Below, piece by piece: positions 29,799 through 39,832 of a DNA stretch of 60,585 nt. The stretch comes from Geminocystis sp. M7585_C2015_104 (GTDB lineage: Bacteria; Cyanobacteriota; Cyanobacteriia; Cyanobacteriales; Cyanobacteriaceae), in NCBI GenBank assembly GCA_015295805.1, contig DVEF01000052.1, forward strand, positions 1 through 60,585, written 5' to 3'. Every line of letters begins with the position of its first letter. Within the stretch, counting starts at the first letter, position 1. A model generated the notes under the pieces. It saw only the letters and a program-made list of their open reading frames with translations, was not told the origin of the DNA and did not search any database. A program made the position numbers and the translations under genes.

Positions 29799-30617
29799 AT
29801 GGATGTACAAGAATTGATAGAAAGATATAACAGGGGGGAGACAGACTTTCAGAAGATTGAGCTAAGGGGGCAATTTATGGGTAATATTGATCTTCAGAGA
29901 ATTAATCTGAAAGAAGCAGATTTGAGTGGTGTAACTTTCGTCGACTGTAAATTGATTGAGGCCAACCTAAAAGAAGCAAATTTGACTAAGGCAGTTGTAA
30001 AGGGAGACTTACAGGGGATAAACCTAATTCAGTCTCAACTGGTGGGAAGTGATTTTGAGGGTAGTAACTTAAGCGATGCCAGTTTGAGGAATGCTAATCT
30101 GAGTGAGGCTAACTTTAGTAATACCAGGCTAGTGTGCACCTTGTTACACGATGCAATTCTAAAAAAGGCTAATTTTAGCAATGCCACGATGATTAATTGT
30201 CTCCTCAGTCGTGCCAATCTGACAGATGCCAATTTACAAGGCGCCAATTTACAGGGTAGCAACCTTACTAATGCCATCTTGATCAATACTAACCTAGAGG
30301 GAGCTAACTTGTCCCTCTGTCAACTAAATGGGGTGAATGCTGTGGGAGTAAAGGCAGAAGGCGCCAACTTCAGCCATGCCAGTCTGGCAGGCGCCAATTT
30401 TGCTGGCGGGGTATTTCGTCGTGCCAATTTTTATGGCGCGCACATGGCTTGGTGTAGTCTAAGAATGGCGGATTTTTCCGAGGCAAATCTTGAAGAAGCC
30501 AACCTTTTGTGGTCTAATTTAACTCGTGCTAATTTAACAAAGGCTAGTCTCATTCGTGCTAATATCAGCCAGACTAATTTTGAAGGCGCCAATATCACTG
30601 ATTTAATATTCAAATAA
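29799..30617 (+). CDS. Pentapeptide-repeat protein
   Basis: 272 residues. A short N-terminal helix (DVQELIERYNRGETDF) is followed from about residue 35 to 265 by tandem A(D/N)LxX pentapeptides such as LKEANL, LSDASL, LTDANL, LQGANL, LEEANLL and LTRANL. These form a right-handed quadrilateral beta helix. The family is abundant in cyanobacteria and mostly of unknown role; some members mimic DNA. No membrane segment or signal peptide is seen. It starts 28 bases after the LpxB-like gene and may be co-transcribed. Confidence 0.93.
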   Translation: MDVQELIERYNRGETDFQKIELRGQFMGNIDLQRINLKEADLSGVTFVDCKLIEANLKEANLTKAVVKGDLQGINLIQSQLVGSDFEGSNLSDASLRNANLSEANFSNTRLVCTLLHDAILKKANFSNATMINCLLSRANLTDANLQGANLQGSNLTNAILINTNLEGANLSLCQLNGVNAVGVKAEGANFSHASLAGANFAGGVFRRANFYGAHMAWCSLRMADFSEANLEEANLLWSNLTRANLTKASLIRANISQTNFEGANITDLIFK

Positions 30618-30941
30618 TACAAGCGAGGGCTCATGACTGTAAGTCTTCCCCCCACTATCCCCCCTTTCACTGGAATGCCTGTTTTGTTATACCATACACC
30701 AGCTAAGTTGACTCCCCATTACTGGAAAACCTGTTTGACGATAATACAATACTCCCCCTCACAGTCTACATAAATTGACTTCCTTTTCCATAAGTTTGAT
30801 TCCCTCAATAATTTTTTTGCCGGAAATCTACTACGTGAATTGGGCTATTTTCTGGAGACATTATAATATTACAGACTTAAACTCTAGAAAGTAAATTTCC
30901 CCCTGCAAAAACTCATTGCATAATGCATAAATTGATTCCCT
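30618..30941 (+). other. AT-rich spacer with short direct repeats
   Basis: Contains two related blocks, AAATTGACTTCC at about 30772 and AAATTGATTCCC at about 30930, and TTTGCCGG twice. No gene or RNA is recognised. Confidence 0.4.
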
Positions 30942-31724
30942 TTGCCGGATGTATATAGTGAGCTCAAACAGTTTACCTTTTGTATTATGCTACACCCATC
31001 TGGTTTAGATATCTACCCCCCCTTCATTTTGCCTAACAGTAAAGAGTCTCCTCTGGTGTTACTCAAATTCCTTCTGTTTTTACACAAAGAAAACCTAATA
31101 CCTCTTTTCCTATTAGATGGGGTTAAATTTCCCATAAATCCCCTAGTTTATACTCGTAAAGGTAAGGTTATTTCCGCTGTTGATGTTATAAAGCATTTTC
31201 AGCATAATCCTCCTGCTGTGCTGTTTTTCGGCTCCCATTTTCTGGTAAACATTTCCGGGGATTTTATTTTTGAATTTGGGGAGAAGGAATTGGAAACATT
31301 TTTACTGTTTACTCTTCATGGATTAATATTGGAAAACCAACGAGAAGAATACGAGTTTATCCCCTGGAAAAGTTGGCAGGGTTTAGACTTATACTTTTAC
31401 GATGGGGGAGCATTATTTACAATAGTTTTGAAAGATGAACTACATGGTAAAATAATGACTATAACCTCTAGAATTTACAATTCTACTTCTGCGACTCTAG
31501 AGAACAACTTGCCCCTATTGTTGGGATATTTTGTCTTAAAAAAAATCTGGCATAGCACAAAAATGGGTGAGAGTTGGATGGGGGTTTTGGGAAACAACAT
31601 TCTCTTTTTGAATAGCAAAATACTGTTATATATAGTAAACAATATCCTTCCCGACATTCAGCTTGGCAAGGAAGAATTGGGAATACTCATAGATTCGGTT
31701 TCAAGCTGGGGTGAAGGAGAATAA
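30942..31724 (+). CDS. Protein of unknown function, 260 residues
   Basis: A long open frame with good codon periodicity but no recognised motif. The sequence is rich in Phe, Leu and Ile (for example LLKFLLFLHKENLIPLFLL) without a clear transmembrane helix, so it may be a compact globular protein or a peripheral membrane protein. Ends SVSSWGEGE. The start is uncertain: the frame opens at TTG 30942, and the first ATG is at 30987; neither has a good ribosome site. No near neighbour suggests a function. Confidence 0.6.
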   Translation: MPDVYSELKQFTFCIMLHPSGLDIYPPFILPNSKESPLVLLKFLLFLHKENLIPLFLLDGVKFPINPLVYTRKGKVISAVDVIKHFQHNPPAVLFFGSHFLVNISGDFIFEFGEKELETFLLFTLHGLILENQREEYEFIPWKSWQGLDLYFYDGGALFTIVLKDELHGKIMTITSRIYNSTSATLENNLPLLLGYFVLKKIWHSTKMGESWMGVLGNNILFLNSKILLYIVNNILPDIQLGKEELGILIDSVSSWGEGE

Positions 31725-31933
31725 AATCCCCTTGACAGATAGACAAAAATAGAGGACAGTATAATTCCCAAATCCCTCGGCGGAGTAGAGAAACTTTCTG
31801 TTTTTTCCGTTTATTTTTGCAGCAACATACTAAGGTAGTACTTTTCTAGGCATTTCCTAAAATTGTGCCCGGCAATTATTGTTAACTCCGCCGGCCATTG
31901 TTTAAAAAGTTGTCTCGAAACCCCTATTATTAA

Positions 31934-34462
31934 TCATGAGGGTAGAAGAGTTTTAAATTGATGGAAAGTCCACCATAAGCCGATAAAATCCCCCTGCATA
32001 AAATTGCTAATTGCCTTTAGATACCAAAACTCTTTTACCCCTGGTTGAATTGCTATCGCCTTGTCAATAGCCTTCTCCCCTTGTTTTCCACGCCAATCGT
32101 ATAGGTAGAGGAAACTTAAATAGGCATGGTTGTAGGGGTTATCGGGATTTTCCTTTACCAACAAAAAGGCGGTTTTTATAGCTTGATTGACTTTTTGTTG
32201 TAATACTTGGGAGAGAAGAAGAGTGTAGAGATAATCCAGATTATTTTCCCGGGAAAGACGGTATGTTATTGTCTTTTCTGCCACAGACAGGTAATCTTGG
32301 ATAGGGTCATATTGATTAATTCTACCTATTTCACTGAAAAGATGGCCAAACTCGTCAATACCCCTAGGCAAAATGGCTGCCAAAAGTCTTAACTGACTGA
32401 CTAAGTCCAACTCTCTGTCGTGGGGGATAGTAGTTGAATTCTGCTTTATGCTAACTTTAATTTCCGGGATAGCAACGGGGTGTGTTTCTCCAGTCTTCTG
32501 GTGTAAATAGGTAACCCTTAGGGTATAATCCCCTTCCGGCATATTTTCGGGGATATACATTGCCATATTTTCTGTCAAAGAGAAGTCTTGACCAGGAGGC
32601 AAATTGCGGCTATTTTTATCATATAACTCCCCACAACCTAACCTGTGATCATGTATCCATTTTTTTTCGGGATTATCTACGGAAACCCAGTCTATAATCA
32701 GGATGCCATTTATAAGTTTATCCCAACTGCCAACCCACTGATAATTAACAGGAATAACCTCCCCTTTTCCAAACTCTCTTGGCAATAATACTCCTTCTAG
32801 TCTTAGCTGGCTTCCCCTAGTATCCAACATTTTTACCTCATTTTTTGGTTCAATACTGTGAAACAATCTTAACTCACTTCCATCCGGCAGATTCCAGGTA
32901 TTTACCACCCGAAATTTTTCGCTTTTTTCTACTTTTTTAATCATTTCCCTTTGACTATCAGAAATTGGGCCTTGATAACCAGTCTTAGTAAGGAACCAAT
33001 CCAGGGATTTAATGTCTTCGGAAATATATTTTTTCTTCACGCCCACCTCCCTCCCAAAAACCCGAAAGCCGGAAATAGCCCCATAGAAAGATATGTTATA
33101 CTGATTGACCTCAGGAGTGGAAGGCAAAACACCTATATTTGTTTTCAAATAAGGGTTGTGGTTTATAACAGTTTCAACCACTTCTCGAGTCGCCCAAGGT
33201 TTGCCTCTGTAGGGGAAACGTTGCATTTTTGGACTCAATTTAGCAGTAACAAAACTCCATCCTATGGGGAAACTATTTAGAGTCATTAACACGATTAATA
33301 CAACAGTTGTTAAAATCCTAATAGTCAGTTTACCCCGGCCTTTGTAACTATATATCAACGCTGAAATTACCAGACATCCTGCGGGTAACAGGGGTAATAT
33401 GTAACGTATGTCCTTGTTGACATTTAGGGAGGATAGAAGGTAGCCACCCAGGAAAAACATCAACATCCATCCAAAAACCATTCCCTGTTTTTTGTTACAA
33501 TATCCAGTGGTAATACTAATAATATTTCTAGAGTTGATGAGGCATTTTAAAAGCCAGTATGCTCCAAAGCCAAGGGAAATTATAAATAGAAATGATGAGA
33601 GAATATACGGTATACTTTCAGCATACAAGGTCCAGGCTTTTAAGGTGTTTAATGGTGGCTCATTTTCGACAATTGCTGAGTCAATGGTGGCCCTTTTGCC
33701 GGCGGTAAAAATAGTCAACCAATTGGTGCGATACCAGGGACAAAAAAATACAGCTGCCACAAGTAAACTAACAGTAAATTGGCACAGTTTAAGCCAAAGT
33801 TTGCAGATTATAGTGGAAAGAAAAACATAAATCATGGGGAAGAGGAGGAAGAAAAGAGAAGTCTGTTTCAGCAACAAGCATAAGCCAAGGGAGATGCCGA
33901 GAATAATACCCCAAAAGGCAGAATTCCCCACAGAGAAATACCAGTAACTGAGGGAGGTAAAGGCAAAAGTGACAAGAGATGCTAGAGGGAAATCTAGTAA
34001 AAACTCGCGTCGGTAATAGTATAAACCGGGGATAAGTTGGGAGAGGATGCAGGCAAATAAAGCCACTCTTTGGTTGAAAAACAATTTACCCAAAAAAAAG
34101 AGACTCACCAATAAGACAAAATTGAAAAGTGATAATACCAGACTGCCAGTATCAACACTTGCCCCAAATACAAAAAAGAAAAATGCCGTGATAATATACA
34201 TACCAGGGGGCACTTTTTTAGAAAGAAGCCAAAAATCGCGCCACCAATCCCCATCCAGCCAGCGGGGGTTTTTCAATGCCTCCTGATACAACATGACACC
34301 ATTAAGATATTCTGACTGATCCCATGCTGGTATGCTATTATCCAAGGCAAACCAGACTTGATCAAACAAAAAACTAAATCCCCATATGCCTACAAGACAC
34401 ACAAAAGTCCTAAGGTTGGGGGGGAAAGAGAAGGGAAATTTCATGTTGATAAAGGCAGGCAT
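31934..34462 (-). CDS. Large membrane glycosyltransferase (PMT/ArnT-like GT-C fold) with C-terminal extension
   Basis: 842 residues. The first 415 or so hold about ten hydrophobic helices. The early periplasmic loop has WDQSEYLNGVMLY, with an acidic residue in the position used by GT-C enzymes, followed by WWRDFWLL and RREFLLDFPLA. These features fit dolichol/undecaprenyl-phosphate sugar transferases of the GT39/ArnT type. The remaining 430 residues are soluble, with a beta-rich segment (about 560-690) and a helical TPR-like end (about 720-842). The acceptor may be lipid, protein or glycan. The gene start faces the large repeat field, so its promoter should lie in the first repeat units near 34.5 kb. 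Confidence 0.8.
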   Translation of the reverse strand: MPAFINMKFPFSFPPNLRTFVCLVGIWGFSFLFDQVWFALDNSIPAWDQSEYLNGVMLYQEALKNPRWLDGDWWRDFWLLSKKVPPGMYIITAFFFFVFGASVDTGSLVLSLFNFVLLVSLFFLGKLFFNQRVALFACILSQLIPGLYYYRREFLLDFPLASLVTFAFTSLSYWYFSVGNSAFWGIILGISLGLCLLLKQTSLFFLLFPMIYVFLSTIICKLWLKLCQFTVSLLVAAVFFCPWYRTNWLTIFTAGKRATIDSAIVENEPPLNTLKAWTLYAESIPYILSSFLFIISLGFGAYWLLKCLINSRNIISITTGYCNKKQGMVFGWMLMFFLGGYLLSSLNVNKDIRYILPLLPAGCLVISALIYSYKGRGKLTIRILTTVVLIVLMTLNSFPIGWSFVTAKLSPKMQRFPYRGKPWATREVVETVINHNPYLKTNIGVLPSTPEVNQYNISFYGAISGFRVFGREVGVKKKYISEDIKSLDWFLTKTGYQGPISDSQREMIKKVEKSEKFRVVNTWNLPDGSELRLFHSIEPKNEVKMLDTRGSQLRLEGVLLPREFGKGEVIPVNYQWVGSWDKLINGILIIDWVSVDNPEKKWIHDHRLGCGELYDKNSRNLPPGQDFSLTENMAMYIPENMPEGDYTLRVTYLHQKTGETHPVAIPEIKVSIKQNSTTIPHDRELDLVSQLRLLAAILPRGIDEFGHLFSEIGRINQYDPIQDYLSVAEKTITYRLSRENNLDYLYTLLLSQVLQQKVNQAIKTAFLLVKENPDNPYNHAYLSFLYLYDWRGKQGEKAIDKAIAIQPGVKEFWYLKAISNFMQGDFIGLWWTFHQFKTLLPS

Positions 34463-34477
34463 ATTCAGTCAAATATC

Positions 34478-35330
34478 TAAAACATCCAGTAGCCATCAAA
34501 GACGTCTGGAAAAAGACATATCCTACTAGACACCTGGCATCAATAGAGTATTTTTGGAAAAAGAGTATATACCGTCAGACACCAGGTGGTAATGAAGGGT
34601 GTCTGTGGGAAGCAACATATCTTGTTAGACACTTAGTAGCCATCAGGAATGTCTAGGAAGAAAAGTATATACTGTTAGACGGCTAGCAGTAATCGAAGAC
34701 GTCTGGGATAAAAGGTATACACTACTAGACACCCAGCCGCCGTCAAGGGTATATGACACCCAGTCAGCTGCCAGTGTATATCACCTGAAGACACCTTGCC
34801 GCCGCCAGGAGTATCCGGAGGAGTATACTGCCAGACACTTGATAGCAGTCAAATCCATTTAGATGCCTAGTCGCTGTCAGGAGTGTCTGGGAAGGAGAAG
34901 TTAATAACAAATCAAGGGTGTCCATGAGAATAAGATGTATACTGTTAGACAGCTAGTAGCCAATATACAGAGTAAACAGCATACCCTGTAATGGAGCTAT
35001 TAAACAACTAGTAGCCATCAAGACTGTCTGGGAAGAGAGTATATACTGTTAGACAAGACAGCTAAAAGTCAGGGAGGCAACGGAAGGGGGTATACCCTAT
35101 CAGACAACTTATAGTTGTTAGGGGTATCTGGAAAAAAGTCTATACTGTTTAGACATGGGATAAGTCAAGTCTTTTTAGAGAAAAAACTATATCTCCTCCC
35201 CCCGGTGGCAATCAAACATGTCTAGGGGAGAAAGTATATGCCACTAGACACCCTGCTGCCGTCGGGGGTGTGTGGAAAAAAGCATGTCTTGTCAGACAAC
35301 ATCCGGCAATAAAACTGGCGCAAAAAATGG
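34478..35330 (+). repeat. Degenerate tandem array, about 16 units of 50 bp
   Basis: An imperfect tandem array. The landmark AGAC recurs at 34527, 34576, 34626, 34676 and 34726, a spacing of 49-50 bp, and continues with more irregular spacing to about 35330. By eye the unit reads AGACACCTAGTAGCCATCAA then GGGTGTCTGGGAAAAAAG then TATATACTGTT. AGACACC and GGTGTCT within one unit can pair, so each unit could fold into a hairpin. Units differ at many positions, so it is neither a fresh VNTR nor a CRISPR array. No open frame of note crosses it. Confidence 0.8.
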
Positions 35331-35459
35331 AATCCCCCAGATAGGCAAAAAGGGTTAAGGCAAAAGTAGAAAAGAGGCAGTATTAATTCAGAAACCCCAA
35401 CAAGGAGGAAAATATGAGAAGAAGATAAACACTTAAAGGGGTTTAACAGAAGGAAAGTT

Positions 35460-36620
35460 AACAGGCAGAATATAAGTCAATTTCCTCACATACATACTCC
35501 CTCTTGTCATTCCTTGTCATTATCCCCAATTTAACTACTCTGCCAGTCTATCCATCCCACACAAACTAACCATATGGATTTACAAACACTTCTATTACTC
35601 ATCTCCCTCTGGTTGCATTATGCCAGTCTACTGTATTCAATAACTGACTATTGTCTTTTTACAATTTAGTTGTCTCGTATTGTCTACAATTACCCTTTTC
35701 CCCCTCTTTTAACCCAGTCTACTGTATGGAAATCTATCTCCCCCTCATCCCATTTCAATTGACTATCTGGATTTACTCCTTCCCCTTCCCCTTAGTTACC
35801 TTTCTTCTTCTGTTTTATCCTATCCCATCAACATACTAACTCCCTATATTCACACCATCTAATGACTCCATGTGATAGACTAGCTGTTCAGGTTGACAAT
35901 GACTATTTTTGTATTCTTCTAGTCTGGTTGTCTCATATATACAATTATCCTCTTAGCCTTCTCCAATCCAGTTAATTCATACCTCTATCATTGTTGATAC
36001 TTTTTTTTTATCGAGTTGTTTCATCTAATCCAACTAATCCCGCCATCAAGTCGTCACCCCCAGTCACACGTAAGCCTGTTGTCTGCATCCTCTTTTTTTC
36101 CTTCTTCTCCCCTCATTTATCTGGATTAATATCCTCCCCTTCTTTTCCCATCCTCTCACCCATGACTGTCTGATGGATATTTTCTCCTTGTATACTCCTA
36201 TGTCTGGGTTGACAATTACTCCTTCTATCCCCCCACCAGTGGCTAGATATGTATTCTTTCCCTCTATTGAATCCAAAATCAAGCCACCAACTAAACTAAC
36301 ATTTCTATCTCCCTTTAACCAACTGTCTTAGGTATACACTCCTTCCTCTTTGTTTTCCCCCACAATAAACACCCCCTTTTTACTTTTCTGCTTTTCTGCT
36401 TTTCTGCTTTTCTGCTTTTCTACAACCGCACTAACATTTACCCCTTTATTCTACTCCCCCATAACCCATTATTGACCATCTGAATAGAAACTTCCCTTCT
36501 GTCTTCCCATTAACCAACTATCTGAATTAATAATCTCTCTTTTTGTCTACCCAACCATGTCTATTCTCCCTTTGTTTTCCTTACCACAGCCTCTGGATTG
36601 AAATTTCCCTTCTCAATATA
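35460..36620 (-). repeat. Pyrimidine-rich arm of the repeat field (units reversed)
   Basis: About 1.15 kb very rich in C and T and poor in G on the plus strand. Recurrent words are CCAGTCTACTGTAT, TATCTGGATTTACTCC and TGTCTGGGTTGACAATTACTCC. The reverse complement of the last, with GTATAC nearby, matches the words seen after 36.63 kb, so this arm carries units of the same kind in opposite orientation. No gene is recognised. Confidence 0.65.
36383..36422 (+). repeat. 8-bp microsatellite, CTTTTCTG x 5
   Basis: Four perfect copies of CTTTTCTG and a fifth with its last base changed. It sits in the pyrimidine-rich arm, near the composition switch. Confidence 0.95.
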
Positions 36621-36629
36621 AACCCCTCT

Positions 36630-39235
36630 AAATATAGAAAAGGTAAGTATAAATCCAAAAGTGGTATTGGAGGATAATTGTATTCAATAGGAGAATATGA
36701 AGTAATAGTGCCAATAAACTAACTAGCCTGAATAAGCCAAAAAAATATAAATCCAGAAGGCAGAATTATTTAAAAGTGGCAACTGGATTTGGGAGGGGAA
36801 TAGAAATAATGAGATAAGTAGAGGAAATAGACTGGGGAGAGATAACAACAGAAGTGACCATAAGTGATTGACAGGAAATAGCAGGTGATAGTGTCAATCC
36901 AGAAGAAATTAGCTGGGTGGAATAACCCCAATAGGGTAGGTAAAAAAAGGAGTATAACAAAACAACTAGTCAAGCCGCCAGACTGCCGCGGGGAGAAAGG
37001 GGATATGAATCCAGAGGGTGAGTGGATTGAGAAAAGTCAGAAAGGCAACTGTTAATTCCAAACAACCTACAAATCTGCTTAAATAGACTTAGGCGTTGTG
37101 GAAAAAGGGATTTTTATATAGATAATCAAACTGGGGATTAGGAAGAGTCATCAATGTAAACCAATGAGTCGTATAAACAACTGGATTAGAGTATTAATAG
37201 GATTAAATATAAGCTCAAATAGACTATCAAAGTGGGGCAAAAAAGAGGAATAAATAAAGTATAATTTGTCGAATCGAGTGGTCAAAAGGGGGAAGGGTAT
37301 ATTGAAGAGAATTGGGAGTCTAGATGGTTGGTTTACATGAGACAGGGGAAGATGGCAAGAGGAAGTGTCAATCCAAGGGGTTGATTTGTGGAAAGCAACT
37401 GGATGAAAAGGGAGGTAAGAGGGGTGGTTGTATTATATAAAATGGAGTAACCGCCTTGGGAGTATATAACAAGAAAATTAGTGTTAATCCAGACTACAGG
37501 TTTATCAGGAGTGAATACATGAAAGGAGGTAACGGGAGTAGTTATAAGTCTAGGAGACTGATTTCTAGAAACCAACCATAAGAGGATAGATAAAATAGAT
37601 AAACAGGAGTAATTGTAAAGGCAGGCTGCCGGTTTACAGGATAAATAATCAGACTGAGAGGAAACAACAACAGAGGTATACATCTACACGGAAAATATAG
37701 ATGGTTGGGCAAGACAGAAAAAAGATAGAATACAGACAATCAAATGTCAGCTATACCAGCTAAGGTAGTCGGTTTAGAGAAATAAGAATAGGTTTACAGC
37801 AAAACGGCTGATTTATAGGAAGTGACTTCCTTTGGAAAAAGCAACAGCCGTAGGAAGGTAACAAGACTTAAAGAGTATAAATAGAGTGAGAAGCGGTATA
37901 AAAAAAGACAGTCAAAAAACAAAGGCAATCAAGTGGGGTAGACAGATACATGTGGAAGAAACAATGTAAATCTAGACGGCTGACTAATATAAGGAAAGGT
38001 ATGATGCTAATTCAGACGTCTAATAAGACAATGGCAGTGGAGGCAGGCAAAAACAGTCGTTGTTATTTATAGCCAGTGTAGGTGGGGTGGTTAGACTGGG
38101 GGAATATACAAAGGGGGAATACAAGTCTAGACAAAAGGGTATAACTATTCCACACAGAAGGATATGGGGTGGAGTGACAACACTAGAGAAAACAAGAAGG
38201 GAAAATACTAATTTAGGCAGCTGATTTATGAAACTAGACAATTAGGCTTAAACCAGATTGGAATAGTTAGCGGGGGTGGTTTTAAATTCAGACGACTGGC
38301 TTTGGGAAGATATAAAGGATAAGTATCAGTTTAGACAAGAGGATACGACTATCAATAAATTGATTGGCTTAGGAAAAAAAGAATAATACAAACAACTTAA
38401 ATTTGAGTGGGAGAAAAGTATATGGGGTAAAACAAGAGCTTATAAACCAAGACAACTGAGTCATATAATTTTACTAGGCTAAAAAGAATAAAAGAAATGG
38501 TTATCAATCCATATAGCCGGTTGAAGGGTAACTAGGGGAGAAAAAGACTGACATAGACGCATACACTACCAGCAATAAAACCGAAGTAGAAAATGAATAC
38601 AGAAAAATGTGGAAATACAATCAGCAGAAGAAGGTGTCAACCCAAACCACCGGATATGTATGGGATAACCCTATTGGCGAGGAATAAAGATAACTAGAGT
38701 AGTTTTAAATTCGGACAATAGTTTATATGACATAACTGGGAGGGGAGAGGGATTAGACTGACGGGAAGGAAATTAGAGTGGTTGCAAACCCAGACGGCTA
38801 GTTTAGACGTGTCAATTATACTCAAAAAAGATGACAAGAGAAACTATAAATTGACTGGTCAGCTGGGGAAGAGATGGTAATAAACAATATAGACAGTTAA
38901 AGATGGGGCAAGATAATCAGACTTAAGAAGACAAAAAGAGAGAATATAAATCTAGGCTTTTGACTCACATAGAGTAATAGAGTAACTGGGAGAAAAGAGG
39001 TAAAAAAAGTAATTTTTTAAATACAAACGGCCAGTTTATATGAGATATGAATTGGGGAAGGCAACCAGATTAATCAGACTGGGGTAGAAAGAGAAAATAC
39101 AAAAAGTGAGATAAATTGGAGGGAGTAAGGAAAGACGAAAAGGCGGGGTGTAAAAGCCACCAAGGGGTGGGGAATGAGAAAGAAAACAATCAGTAGTTGA
39201 TGGGGGTAGTTGTTTAGAGAAGTTGTTTACAGTCA
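36630..39235 (+). repeat. Purine-rich arm of the repeat field (units forward)
   Basis: About 2.6 kb, G/A-rich and C-poor on the plus strand. Variants of AATCCAGACGGCTGGTTTA followed by GGGAGAAAAGAG recur at 36751, 36897, 37008, 37318, 37369, 37486, 37546, 37970, 38285, 38639, 38787, 38949 and 39015, 50 to 150 bp apart. A common skeleton (AGAC..CT.G, then GGG..AAAAG, then TATA) links it to the 50-bp array at 34.5-35.3 kb. No frame longer than about 115 codons exists and none looks like protein. Confidence 0.65.
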
Positions 39236-39243
39236 GTGGCAGC

Positions 39244-39777
39244 TTAACAAGAGGATTGGGGGGAAGATGAAGGGGGAGGAGGGGGAGAAAAAGAGGTGGA
39301 TTGAGACTGAGACTGAGATTGAGACTGAGATTGAGACTGTAGGAGGGATTTAAGTCTCTCCTTCTCCCATAATAAACTTTGTTCTAATTGTTGCAACTCC
39401 TCCCTTCTAGTCTCAATTTCCAAACGCATCCTAGTTAAATCCTGACTTTGGGAAGTCAACTCCTGTCGCCATTTTTCCAGACGGGCTTGTTCCTCTGGAA
39501 TGTTAATGTTATGATTACAATGGCCTTCCACTAGAAACTCCTTCAAGATACTCAAAACCCAGTCTCTTGCCGACTGACAACGCAAAATCTGATAATCCCT
39601 ATTCAACTCCACCAGTAACAACAAACCCTCAGTAAAATTATCATCCTTTTCTAGGGGAAGATACTTGTTATCACATAAGGTCCATTGTAAACGAGACTCC
39701 TCCACTGCTAAAAGATGTAATTGTAACTTTCCCGTTTCTTTGTTTTTCACCACTTCAGCCAAATATAACATCGTCAT
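39244..39777 (-). CDS. Coiled-coil protein with Ser-Gln repeat tail, unknown function
   Basis: 177 residues. The N-terminal half (MLYLAEVVKNKETGKLQLHLLAVEE...) looks like a compact beta-rich domain of a type found in cyanobacterial hypothetical proteins. About residues 105-150 are a Glu/Gln/Leu coiled coil, followed by an (SQ)n run and a Ser/Pro-rich tail ending SSC. The nucleotide basis of the SQ run is a GACTGAGATTGA-type repeat at about 39300-39340. The frame opens at TTG 39783, but the ATG at 39777 has the GGTGGGGGG ribosome site at proper distance, so I use it. It lies downstream of valS and may be co-transcribed. Confidence 0.7.
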   Translation of the reverse strand: MTMLYLAEVVKNKETGKLQLHLLAVEESRLQWTLCDNKYLPLEKDDNFTEGLLLLVELNRDYQILRCQSARDWVLSILKEFLVEGHCNHNINIPEEQARLEKWRQELTSQSQDLTRMRLEIETRREELQQLEQSLLWEKERLKSLLQSQSQSQSQSQSQSTSFSPPPPPSSSPQSSC

Positions 39778-39832
39778 AGGCAACCCCCCACAGGTGGGAG
39801 TAACGACAAATAGCCGTTACCCGCCATAAACA

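Noticed and set aside
34478-35330. CRISPR array, because units recur every 50 bp
   Set aside because: The units vary along their whole length. There is no constant repeat of 24-37 bp alternating with unique spacers, and no cas genes are nearby.
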